A stretch of DNA of 16,223 nucleotides, from the NCBI RefSeq assembly GCF_000003605.2, contig NW_003109080.1, positions 459,767 to 475,989 on the forward strand, in the 5' to 3' direction. The position numbers were made by a program, and so were the translations under genes. The notes under the pieces were generated by a model, which saw only the letters and a program-made list of their open reading frames with translations, was not told the DNA's origin and did not search any database. The first letter of the stretch is position 1. Every line of letters starts with the position of its first letter. Shown here in pieces: positions 1-7,970 of this stretch. This stretch comes from Saccoglossus kowalevskii. Lineage: Eukaryota > Hemichordata > Enteropneusta > Harrimaniidae.

Positions 1-8
1 GACTCTGT

Positions 9-156
9 GGTCTCGAACTACGGGTAGAAAGCGTGGTAGTGCTAAGTACACTGCTCTCAGTTCGAGCCGGTTGATATGGTAGTCCCGAAACTAATGCGGG
101 GGCCATATCCTTGGGCTTGTTGGCCCAATAGATGCGCTCCCCAACCCTAGGGGGAG
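9..156 (+). repeat. Four consecutive stem-loops
   Basis: Four inverted repeats follow one another with almost no gap. (a) GG plus CTCGAACT (12-19) pairs with AGTTCGAG plus CC (59-68), leaving one bulged T; an inner AGTG/CACT stem sits at 38-52. (b) GATATGG (73-79) pairs with CCATATC (103-109), with an inner CCCG/CGGG. (c) TTGGGC (111-116) pairs with GCCCAA (123-128). (d) CTCCCC (137-142) pairs with GGGGAG (151-156). Together they could form a compact multi-hairpin RNA. Whether the region is transcribed is unknown. Confidence 0.45.
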
Positions 157-214
157 GTATCTGTTACCAGTCATACCTGCGGAGAGCGGGCCCAAGGGGC
201 TCCCCTGTCCAAAG

Positions 215-260
215 TTGGCCAGTGACGACCACCAGGGCAGGGCTTCCTTCACTTGGCCAA
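215..260 (+). repeat. Ten-pair stem-loop with one bulge
   Basis: TTGGCCA-GTG at 215-224 pairs with CAC-T-TGGCCAA at 250-260, leaving one unpaired T at 253. The 25-nt loop carries CCACCAGGGCAGGG-like G/C-rich sequence. This is a directly visible inverted repeat, and its function is unknown. Confidence 0.5.
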
Positions 261-351
261 GAGAGCCAGGCTGGTGCGTTCTGCCTCCAAGGTCTCCAGA
301 GTGCTGGTCACGCATAATAATGTGCTCAAGCAACTCTGCCCTCAGGGCTGG

Positions 352-383
352 ATGGGTCGTCTTCAATTGGCAAAGACACCCAT
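352..383 (+). repeat. Eleven-pair stem-loop with one bulge
   Basis: ATGGGT (352-357), a bulged C (358) and GTCTT (359-363) pair with AAGAC (373-377) and ACCCAT (378-383) around a 9-nt loop. It is among the strongest local stems in the GC-rich block. Its function is unknown. Confidence 0.5.
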
Positions 384-912
384 GGAACGCGGCTATCCCC
401 CTTTGCCAGTTTGCCAAATTCGTGGTACCGGGGTCTGGGGAAGGAGCCTTGGAATCTGGTTGGGGGTGTTTTGGTCTCATCCACGCTATGGGGTCTGATC
501 CCGAAACCACACCGACCAAGTAGCGTTTGGTCCAGTGGGAAGTGTTGCCTAATGTTATCCCCACCCGGGGGCCTTAAGCATTACATCCTGCGCGGCTGAC
601 CAATGCCGCCCATCAACACTGTTTGCGTGCACTGCGCCCCACTCCGCACTCAGGCCAACAGGGAGAGACTTGCCGACGGGGTAGCTTTGGATCCCGACGC
701 CTGTGATCCAATAAGCGTTGAAGCAACCTTAGGTGGTCGCTCTAGGATAAAGGGTGGGGGTATATACATCGTATCACTGGGATCGATGATACTCCGCCTC
801 ACCCCAAAAGCGTGGCTCACCGAGTCATATAGATGGAAGACTCTGAGGAACCGCCCGGAGTACCGGCTGTATCCGACGCGAGCGAAGCATCTCCTTTCAC
901 TTTAAATATGTG

Positions 913-959
913 AGAGGGAGCGTGTTCGACTGTGTCTCATGACAGGGTCGGTTCCCTCT
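913..959 (+). repeat. Three-tier nested stem-loop
   Basis: AGAGGGA (913-919) pairs with TCCCTCT (953-959). Inside it CGAC (927-930) pairs with GTCG (947-950), and inside that TGTC (933-936) pairs with GACA (941-944) around the loop TCAT. The left arm has a 7-nt bulge. A further GTGGGT/ACCCAC stem follows at 970-999. The nested arrangement is what a folded RNA would show. Confidence 0.5.
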
Positions 960-1251
960 GGGGACGCCCGTGGGTCGGAAGAAAGGAGTCAAAACCCACA
1001 GCAGGGACCGGCCACAAGGAAAAAATCATTACCGTTGTACCGTTACCGCGTGACGAACCCTAGCTGGCTGAAAGTAGGGGGGGTCAACGTGTGCCCTGCC
1101 CTGAAAGCCCTGCCCCGAGATCGGAGACTTGGCTGCCAGCACCCTGTTGGCCTTCAGTCCCCGAGGATCCAGAGAAGGACCGGTGCAACTAGCCTGAGCC
1201 TCGGCCACCCCAAAATAGTGGGAGAGCTGAGCCTGGGAACGGGGGTTCCTC

Positions 1252-1295
1252 GGAAGAGACGTGTTTGAATGCAAACATGCTTTCGTGTCTCTTCC
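1252..1295 (+). repeat. Nine-pair stem with inner five-pair hairpin
   Basis: GGAAGAGAC (1252-1260) is perfectly complementary to GTCTCTTCC (1287-1295). Inside it, GTTTG (1263-1267) pairs with CAAAC (1272-1276) around a 4-nt loop. A small GGAAC/GTTCC hairpin (1236-1249) lies immediately upstream. Confidence 0.55.
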
Positions 1296-1337
1296 TGCTT
1301 GCCCACCAAGGGGACACAGTGGAGACAGCTCGCTCCG

Positions 1338-1374
1338 ATTGCGTCTGATCTACCTGGCCTGCCAGGGACGCAAT
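1338..1374 (+). repeat. Eight-pair stem with inner five-pair hairpin
   Basis: ATTGCGTC (1338-1345) pairs perfectly with GACGCAAT (1367-1374). CCTGG (1353-1357) pairs with CCAGG (1362-1366) around CCTG and stacks directly on the right arm; the left arm has a 7-nt bulge. It lies 42 nt after the previous hairpin and has the same two-tier plan. Confidence 0.55.
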
Positions 1375-2287
1375 TGCCCCGACAGTCCTTCGACCAAAGC
1401 CCTCAACTCTGAGGCAAACCCGGCGCCGTGCGAGGAAGGGTCCACAAAGAGACCCGCAGCGGGCCCCATAGGACGAAAGTCTCCAGGGGCACAGCCTCAC
1501 TGCAGCCGGTAAAATCGGGTAAAACACTGCCTGAAAAAACAGACTGTGAGGATGCTCTCCGATCAGCGGGGGAGACCGAGAAAAATATCGATACCTCCGC
1601 CGTCGTGCCTTTTACTCGACGTCCTGGTACATGAAGTACCGGTAGCCGAGCGTGAGGACTTTCCACTCATGCCAAACTCGCAACTCACATTAACCGATCT
1701 GTTTACTGGACGCTCTGAAAGAAAATCTCAGGCCTCAGAACCCCAGTGAAAAAACACGCTTTTACGCGAAAACCCCGAAACCCGCACGTAGCTACGACAA
1801 AGTATCTCGGATGCGGGTTCTATGCTGGTAAATTCTGAATATAACCACTGCACGGTCGACTCGAAACACGAGGAGACCGGAAAGAAAACGGCAGCGAGCC
1901 CTGGTGTTGTCATTACATCTATATATTGCTAAATACATTGAAAATAAAAGACGACATGCATGAGGGAAACGAATTACAGTTGTAAAAGGTGCCGCCATGA
2001 AAACCAACTGGTTACGTAGTGGCGCCGGATTTTGATTTTTTTGCTGTGAAAAATACTACACACAAAGGGGAAAACGACACGAGGGTAAAAATGACAAGGA
2101 AAACTTATCCTACCAGCTACAATGTCGGATGCCGAGCAGCGGCAACAACCCAAGCCATAAATCCGGACAGGAAAAAAGGCAGGCGATCCAGCAGAGCTCG
2201 AGGCGGAGAGAAAATAAGAGTGATGGACGGCTACCTGTGGCGCTGCCTGGTGGCCTCGGTCACGTGGGTTCGTGACGTAAGGGTAAA

Positions 2288-2327
2288 AGAATCTTGAGGT
2301 CATGGGGCTTCCCCTGACCTGGATTCT
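2288..2327 (+). repeat. Sixteen-pair hairpin at the edge of the GC-rich block
   Basis: AGAATC (2288-2293), AGGTCA (2297-2302) and GGGG (2304-2307) pair in order with CCCC (2311-2314), TGACCT (2315-2320) and GATTCT (2322-2327). The loop is CTT, with small bulges. It coincides with the fall from GC-rich to AT-rich sequence, which would suit the 3' end of a structured transcript or a transposon boundary. AGGTCA and TGACCT also match nuclear-receptor half-sites in inverted orientation, so a protein-binding role cannot be excluded. Confidence 0.55.
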
Positions 2328-2647
2328 ATCTCTCCGTCACCGGCAGAATCGCTGATTAATGCCTACAGTTCAAAATAGTCATTTTGACTGACCGGAGTCT
2401 ATGGTGGGTAATTGAACGTAGTGAATTGTGCATTGACTTCTCTAGTGGTTTATTATTATGTATGTTATATCACTAATTTGACGTGCTGTTCCCAACGTCG
2501 TTTAGACACACTGTAATCATGGCACTGTCAATGACCGTCCCCTATGATTTCGCATCTCCTATAGTGTCAGTACTCGAATTCTGCAATTATTACATTTCAT
2601 TTTTGATTTAAACTATGGTTTAACGGATTGCTGGAAGTCATACTCAC

Positions 2648-2770
2648 CTTATGTCTAAACTTATCATCATACAAACAGGCCTTACTGCAATACTTCGCCA
2701 TGTGACAACGAGTGCACGTGACTCTTTCCGCATTACCACAGCGCCAACACGTACCAATTTTAGCGTCCAT
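2648..2770 (-). CDS. First coding exon of a MYND zinc-finger protein (partial)
   Basis: This 123-bp exon reads 41 codons on the minus strand from ATG at 2770. It ends exactly at a codon boundary in AAG followed by GTGAGT, a consensus splice donor. The start is supported by A at -3 and G at +4. Residues Cys8, Cys11, Cys19, Cys22, Cys28, Cys32 and His40 have MYND spacing: C-x2-C-x7-C-x2-C, then the typical YC-x3-C, then H. The last Cys must come from the next exon, to the left. MYND domains bind two zinc ions and mediate protein-protein contacts. The N-terminal placement recalls invertebrate MYND proteins of unknown function, some carrying DUF4470, but that is memory-based. I found no second exon; the intron runs into the GC-rich block. 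The zinc-finger call is firm, whereas the full gene and its function are not visible. Confidence 0.72.
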
Positions 2771-2780
2771 AGTCTATCAT
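2760..2780 (-). promoter_or_regulatory. Possible overlapping upstream ORF before the MYND start
   Basis: A second ATG lies 10 nt upstream of the MYND start in another frame. It reads six codons and stops at TAA (2762-2760), just inside the MYND frame. If the mRNA leader includes it, the overlap could reduce initiation at the main ATG. This depends on where transcription starts, which the sequence does not show. Confidence 0.25.
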
Positions 2781-3753
2781 AATAATTAAAAATAATTATA
2801 ATTTAATACTCAATTTAATCAAGTTTATTAAAATCTCTGAGAAAATAGTAGAATAACCATGCAATTTTTTTTAAATTTCGTTTTTCTGCTATTTTTAATA
2901 ATTCATTTTTTTTCACACTGAGAGAAATATTTTTGCCCTAAATTTAGGCGTGGTCAATTGCTTTAGTACTTGGTATATAGGATCCATGGGTTAACTTCCA
3001 TGAGAATTGTAACAACATAGCAATTGCAATTTACATGAAAACAGCAAAATGAACTTTCATGGTTCTGAAATGGCAAGAACGTTGTAGGCATGGTAAATAG
3101 TTAAAATTTTCCTGTGCATTTTTTTCTTGTTTCTGCTACCCCTCCGCTAGTGTTCCAAAAAAATGGTCAACCCCTAACCTGTAACTCGATTTCTCTTTAT
3201 GTTGATGACACGTCACTTCGAATATTAGTACAAGTTACAATTATTACAGTGTTCGTAACAATTGTGTTCATTTTAAATCCACGTGCACCCCACATTTCAC
3301 AGCATAACTAGTCTACGAATTGAAGGCGTGACGAATATCGCTAACAAGTGTTAGTTCTCAGCGTCGGTCTGGCTATCCCGCTGTATGAGTGATATCGAAC
3401 GCAACTGTCACCTAACTTCTGATTTCACAATCTTTTCGACATGAATCACACCGAGTGCTGCAAAATGCACTCACTGCTGACTGAACAATTCTAACTCGCA
3501 TGTAACAAAGTGTTTTTTCATAGATACGCTGTGCAATATTTGAACCCGGAAGTCCAAACCTTACAAGTAAAATAGTCTATAGTCATATATACGATTTTAT
3601 AAAATCAAAGAATATTCAATAACTTGTCTTACCTTAGTATCAATATAAATATCTGTAGGTTGTGTTTAGGGTGTCGGTGCGGTTGTTTGAGTGACAGTCG
3701 TTGAGTGGTGTCAACACAATAGGCGAGTCCGTCGTACTCGGAATATCAGTTAG
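2771..3753. other. AT-rich intergenic sequence upstream of the MYND exon
   Basis: No gene is supported here. For the leftward MYND gene this is the 5' flank. It contains A/T runs around 2780-2925, a perfect 12-bp palindrome CCTAAATTTAGG (2937-2948) and a short CATGG/CCATG inverted pair (2985-3002). The plus-strand frame at 3114-3311 has no recognisable content. Confidence 0.4.
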
Positions 3754-3880
3754 TTACGTGGAAATCATGCGTCAAAGACATGCGCAATATAGTCAATCCG
3801 TAGCATTAGCCGTGTAACAATAACCAGTACTGGGAACTTGTGTCTCGTTTATATACATTAGTGACAACTTTGGCATCATA
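3754..3880 (+). repeat. Dispersed repeat, copy 1
   Basis: This stretch shares landmarks, in the same order, with 5611-5712. They are TTACGTGGAAATC (3754-3766), a stretch around AGTACTGGGAACTTGTGTC, and TTATATACATTAGTGACAACT followed by CATCAT. Spacing between the outer landmarks is 102 nt here and 78 nt in copy 2. Two diverged copies of one repeat family is the simplest reading. No terminal inverted repeats are seen. Confidence 0.4.
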
Positions 3881-5610
3881 GTTTAAATACCGAGAAATCT
3901 TGGCTCAGCGCATTTACTGACAACACATTAACGCTAAACTAGGAAAAAGTATGTCATTGACATGCGCATTAGTGTGCGTACTGTGTAATGTGTACAACAA
4001 GTTGTATTTATTTTGTGAAAACAAAATTCAAATTTGTTTCAAAACTGTAAATATGAGGTAGGATTATCAATTTGATAAAAATTAGAAGCAGATTATTCTT
4101 TGGTAAATGAATATTTTGATAAGAAATCCTAAATATATCAACAATACCCATTGTGACACACGTTGTTCTATAACTACCACACAATTTGTCTGATGCATCA
4201 CTATAATGCAGAAATAATTTAAATAAATTACGTATCGTTTACCTGTTACGGAAATGCTATGCGGCCGTCTGTGAAGTACTGATATCTAAATAGATGGACG
4301 ACGAGGTATTTCACTTTGTACGAGGATCATGCATAGTTGCTACAGACTTTGTTTTGGCTGTAAATTTTGTTTCGCCATTCTAATTTAAATTTAATCTAAC
4401 TCTCCAAAAAATAAATAACATTTGCAGAAACTTCAATTATATTGCTAAAAGGTAATGTATAACATGTAGGAAATAAAATGCGATTTTCAATGATAAAATC
4501 GAATTTGAATATCAGTGTCAATGTACTCGGGTCTCGTCCGTACGGAAGGTACATTACAATAAGCACCGGAATTACCATAGTCCCAAGAAAAAAAGAATGG
4601 CACCAGTTGGGAGACCATATATCATAGATTCATATTTAAATGCTGATGGCAATATAAGTTGAATAGTGGTACTCCAGAAACGTTTATACTAACGAAGTGA
4701 CGTTTTGTCCCAAAGCCTTTGCCCCTTCACACCATTCTCGAAGTGAAACACGGTGATACAAGGGAGCACGGTTAACGTGATATATCACACAACTTGTGGG
4801 TTATCAGATCAGATTGATTGTACAAGAGTATAAATCCGTGGTATGCATTCTCATTTATTTATAAATGTTACCAAATGCTTTTGTTGAAACATTGAAGCCG
4901 TGACCACAATGACGATTCGATGAGTTGACTTACGTACACGTGTTTTGTTTACATTATATACTTTTAGTATTGAACACATTGCGAAACTTTTCCCACGTGT
5001 AGTCGACTGCAATGTTACCGTCACTAAAATAATTTAGTTACAGTAGCGACACCCCGTACCCCGTTCGCACATTTGGTTCCCACACCGTTGTACTATTGTT
5101 TAGAATCAACAACTTGCATGTTTAGGGTGGATATTATATATAATCACAGTAGTCGCAACTTTGCAAAGCTTTAACCGCGAGACACTTTCCTAGTAATCAC
5201 GCGATTGTGCCAACGACTGCAGCGATTGCATGATCGCCAATCGCCTTGACCTTTAAGATAGAGAGGTTGTAACCTTTCGTATGGGAGAGAAATGGGTGAA
5301 TAAAGCTGGACTATTTGTATATAACTAATGTGTATTCCTTTGGGTCGAGTCTGGTATCTCTACGTGTAAGCGCTAACAGTCAAGTTAGACCTAGATCCCC
5401 GAACACGAAACTCTTGTTCATAACAAGTAACCGAACAACTTATCTGGTCAGCCCTGTAATTCACAATCCGAAAGCAAGCGCAATTCAACTTTGAAGTGCA
5501 CTTTTCTAAGAAATACTGACAAAAAACCGGAATGTCAAGAAACGTATTTCTTTCAATATAAAAATCATGTTGTGTGCACACACCATTGTACACCTAAAAA
5601 TACTAATCAC
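3881..5610. other. AT-rich intergenic sequence
   Basis: No gene is supported in this stretch. Visible small structures are the perfect palindrome GTGATATATCAC (4777-4788) and a cluster of GCGATTG at 5201-5207 and 5222-5228 with the reverse complement CAATCGC at 5238-5244. The open frames on either strand have no domain content. Confidence 0.4.
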
Positions 5611-5712
5611 TTACGTGGAAATCGCGTGTCACAGTGTCAATTCGCCCATGATCAACTGACTACTGAGAAATCGTATCAAGGTTATTTGCATTGGTGACAA
5701 CTCATCATGGGC
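5611..5712 (+). repeat. Dispersed repeat, copy 2
   Basis: This is the second copy of the repeat at 3754-3880. It begins TTACGTGGAAATC (5611-5623) and continues through ACTACTGAGAAATCGTATC to GTTATTTGCATTGGTGACAAC and CATCAT. It is about 24 nt shorter between the outer landmarks than copy 1, consistent with independent deletions. Confidence 0.4.
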
Positions 5713-5929
5713 CAAAAGCTTGAAAACCGGAACAAAAAAAAATCTGTCATCATAATTATATGCACAATCAACACTTTTCATCGAATCCATGGTGTGTCAC
5801 ACGCATTACCCATACAGTGAAACATTGTGTACTTCTGTCGAGATTAACACAACTAGGGACAATCTATTATTGGAGGCGAGAACATAACAAGATCCTACAT
5901 GGTTTTCAGAGTTAATTGCCCATCCTTAT

Positions 5930-6199
5930 AAATGACCTAGCTAATATAGAAGTTGTAGTTTTAAATAACAACAAGCAAAGAACCCAATTACAGATTTGAA
6001 ATGAGGATAAATTCCAAATATCAAGTGCAATGTAATAAGGATAAAAACACGACCGACATTTTACGGCCCTCCGACTACACACCATATCCAAACCCCGAAT
6101 GCCGCGAGTAGGCAGCATATGTACTTCTATTTTGACGGGTGTCAAACCCTTAATTCCCCTGATACCAAGTGGACACGCTAACTATCGAGCTACGCGTCA
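5930..6199 (-). mobile_element. tRNA-derived SINE
   Basis: On the minus strand there is a tRNA-like head. An A-box-like TAGCTCGATAGTTAGCG (6192-6176) is followed, after an anticodon-arm-sized gap, by GGGTTTGACACCC (6149-6137). The latter fits the B box GGTTCGANNCC at 10 of 11 positions and forms a T-arm. TGAC (6199-6196) can pair with GTCA (6136-6133), a remnant of the acceptor stem. Downstream on the same strand (6132 to about 5930) lies a non-tRNA body, partly open and GC-mixed, as expected of a SINE. The 3' end is not sharply defined and no target-site duplication was confirmed. The internal promoter would be read by RNA polymerase III if intact. A plain tRNA pseudogene is the alternative. 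Confidence 0.55.
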
Positions 6200-6440
6200 G
6201 ATACGTATATCGTTTTACTACTAAGACATGAGTCATCGTCTGTGACGTACGACTGTAAACATAGCATCGGGGTCACAAGGTAACGCATGCACAGACAATG
6301 CAAACAAAGAAAAACATCTCTCAGTCTGGGTAATTTTTGAATTAATTGTTATAGATAGCTTGGGACGACCATGATTCGTGCAATACAATTAGTCGCTGTT
6401 CACTATATGTAATTTTGTTTATTGGCGCAGTGAGTGAGTG
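6200..6440. other. Unassigned spacer
   Basis: This AT-rich spacer lies between the SINE head and the first recognisable LINE codons. It may contain more decayed reverse transcriptase sequence, but no convincing motif is visible. Confidence 0.3.
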
Positions 6441-7539
6441 TGGCATGGTAGGAAGCGGGTCGACTTGCACTAATGCAGTCAACATGGGCGGTCTCAACCT
6501 CAGTGATCTAAAAACAAAAAGAAACGCTTTTAGACTAAAACGGATACAAAATTGTTAGATACAACTTTTAATCACAAGCTCAAATACATGATGTTATACT
6601 TTATTAATAAGCATTGCTGTCTTAATTTGGGGACAGATACATTTAAAATAGAAATTGATCCCCGGAGAATATTGCATGTACCAAGTTTTTACAATGAGTT
6701 GTTAATGTCCGGGAGCCAAATCTCACCAGTACTGGACACTACACCACAGACATTTACAACCAGCCTTTATTCTGTAACAAACTCGTTCTTAGAAATGGTA
6801 AGCCATTGTTCATAGATGCTGGCATTTGCGCCAAGTCAAAGACCTATTATAAAAGGTAGTTACAGGTGTCCTTTCCCGACATGCCATTGCTGAAATACTG
6901 AGTAATGTGCCTGAACCACAGGCTCGTACAAATAAATGACGCGATATTAACCATTACTAGTCTCAGCACGAAACAATTAACGCAACTCTTAAGTTCCATA
7001 CAGAAAATCGATCCAGTATGCATGGCATATTGGGGGCGGCTATTTCTCTGATTTGGACTCCAATGCAATTTGGAGTAGAATTTATGGCGGAATTAAACAC
7101 AATTTTTTAGGCGATATTGACTACCAAATTGTTTATAATGCCGTTTTCACAAACGATATTATACACAAGATAGACCCAGCTGTTAGCAACATCTGTGACT
7201 TTTGCCATGTTCATATAGAAAATACTATACATATGTACACTTTGCAGTACAGTCAAACCGCTCTGGGACTTTGTCTTCAGCCTTATATCTAAGATTTTAA
7301 ACGGGTCTCCAGTGCGCAATACTGACAAGCCTGTGTGCATGATATTTGGATATTACGAGCACACTGAGAGAGATAAAGAGAAACTGATTAATTATTTACT
7401 TTCAGTAGCACGTTTTATTTTAATACATCGCCGCAGGTTATATAAAAATGAAAAACAACACATATTATTATTGTTCTCACAAGTAAAATTGCAATGGATT
7501 TTAATATTTGCAATTACCGCAATACTGTATATTTATTGA
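6441..7539 (+). pseudogene. 5'-truncated, frameshifted LINE ORF2 3' end (L1/Tx1-like)
   Basis: The segment encodes only the part of ORF2 after the reverse transcriptase core. Landmarks in order are W-H-G-R-K (6441-6455); MGGLNLSDLKTK from 6484, the GGL motif after the RT domain; FNHKLKYMMLYF (frame from 6552); IYNQPLFCNK and NGKPLF (frame from 6749); IWSRIYGGIK (about 7068); then CDFC...H...C, a CCHC-type zinc motif (about 7194-7245), followed by PLWDFV and a K/Y-rich tail ending at TGA 7537. At least four frame changes (near 6471, 6548, 6749 and 7240) and a stop at 6857-6859 break it. Residues around 6860-7050 are badly eroded. The catalytic RT and endonuclease are absent, as in typical 5'-truncated LINE copies. 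Clade assignment rests on overall resemblance to L1/Tx1-type C-termini. Confidence 0.75.
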
Positions 7540-7704
7540 AAGAACGTTAACTTCGTCTTGTAAATGTAACTAGTGATAATTATGAGTCACTATTTTAAAG
7601 TCAAAAGATATTTATAAGCTGTTAATTACATTTTATATCGCAACTCGTAATGAGTGCATATTTTAGACAGAGAAATGTAAACTTTATAATTGTATGATTA
7701 TTTC

Positions 7705-7810
7705 CCGCTAATAAGGCGAGCCAGTGGGCATCGTCTTTTAATAAAAGAAAGAAAAACTGCTTGTGGTAGCGGGTTGATTGCCGATATCTCGAGTTCAAAT
7801 CATCTGGTTC
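7705..7810 (+). repeat. Possible second tRNA-like (SINE) head
   Basis: GTGGTAGCGGGTTG (7764 region) resembles the D-arm of a tRNA, and GAGTTCAAATC (7789-7799) matches the B box at 9 of 11 positions. Their spacing is a few bases shorter than in a real tRNA. An additional A-box-like GAGCCAGTGGG lies upstream near 7718. This could be a worn tRNA-derived SINE, but one good B box can arise by chance. Confidence 0.3.
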
Positions 7811-7848
7811 ATGTTATTTGCTTGTTTACATGTTATATTGACAATGCA

Positions 7849-7970
7849 ATAAAACTTGTTCACTTGCATCAATGGTTATTGCTAAATTTAATAAAACGTT
7901 TTTACTCTAATCAATGGTTGTGGCTACAATTCGATAAAACTTGTTTACTTTGACCAAGAGTTTGTAGTTG
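7849..7970 (+). repeat. Imperfect 42-43 bp tandem repeat
   Basis: The block starting ATAAAAC recurs at 7849, 7891 and 7934, giving periods of 42 and 43 bp. Each copy continues with a T-rich run and, in the first two, ATCAATGGTT. An older copy may begin near 7815, where CTTGTTTAC recurs. The open frame 7690-7953 simply reads through these repeats and is not taken as a gene. Confidence 0.5.

Larger units (their letters stand above)
1..2340. other. GC-richer, hairpin-dense block of unknown identity
   Basis: By eye this block is roughly 50-58% GC and CpG-containing up to about 1750. It is intermediate to 2340, then drops abruptly to the AT-rich background. Open frames exist on both strands, for example plus 603-905 and 939-1268 and minus 91-564. 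They overlap each other, carry no domain I recognise and look like by-products of base composition. What stands out is self-complementarity: many perfect or one-bulge stems of 6-11 bp with short loops, often nested, the best listed separately. It could be the long structured untranslated end of a retroelement, a non-coding RNA, or a decayed element. The left boundary lies outside the window. No reverse transcriptase, transposase or ribozyme core was found. The identity remains open. Confidence 0.5.

Noticed and set aside
1-70. tRNA or HDV-like ribozyme at the window start
   Set aside because: B-box-like sequences occur on both strands because they are the two arms of an inverted repeat. A matching A box, or the required ribozyme helices with a catalytic strand, could not be assembled.
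491-510. Hammerhead-like CTGAT...GAAA core
   Set aside because: The conserved GA after CTGAT is missing and the flanking helices do not form.
91-564. 157-codon minus-strand open frame
   Set aside because: It is overlapped by several plus-strand frames of similar length in GC-rich sequence and has no recognisable domain. The underlying DNA is better explained by inverted repeats.
603-1268. Plus-strand frames 603-905 and 939-1268 as retroelement ORF1
   Set aside because: No zinc knuckle, reverse transcriptase or coiled coil could be seen; a single C-x2-C near the start is not enough.
2019-2297. 92-codon plus-strand frame with a basic C-terminus
   Set aside because: It has no family resemblance, and it runs through a compositional transition and into the terminal hairpin.
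4777-4788. Perfect palindrome GTGATATATCAC
   Set aside because: A single short palindrome in AT-rich DNA is expected by chance and has no supporting context.
4829-4853. TATA-like TATAAAT with a TCATTT initiator
   Set aside because: The spacing of 24 nt is too short, and AT-rich background makes such matches common.
7849-7970. CRISPR-like array
   Set aside because: The repeats are degenerate, contiguous and without unique spacers, and the genome is eukaryotic.
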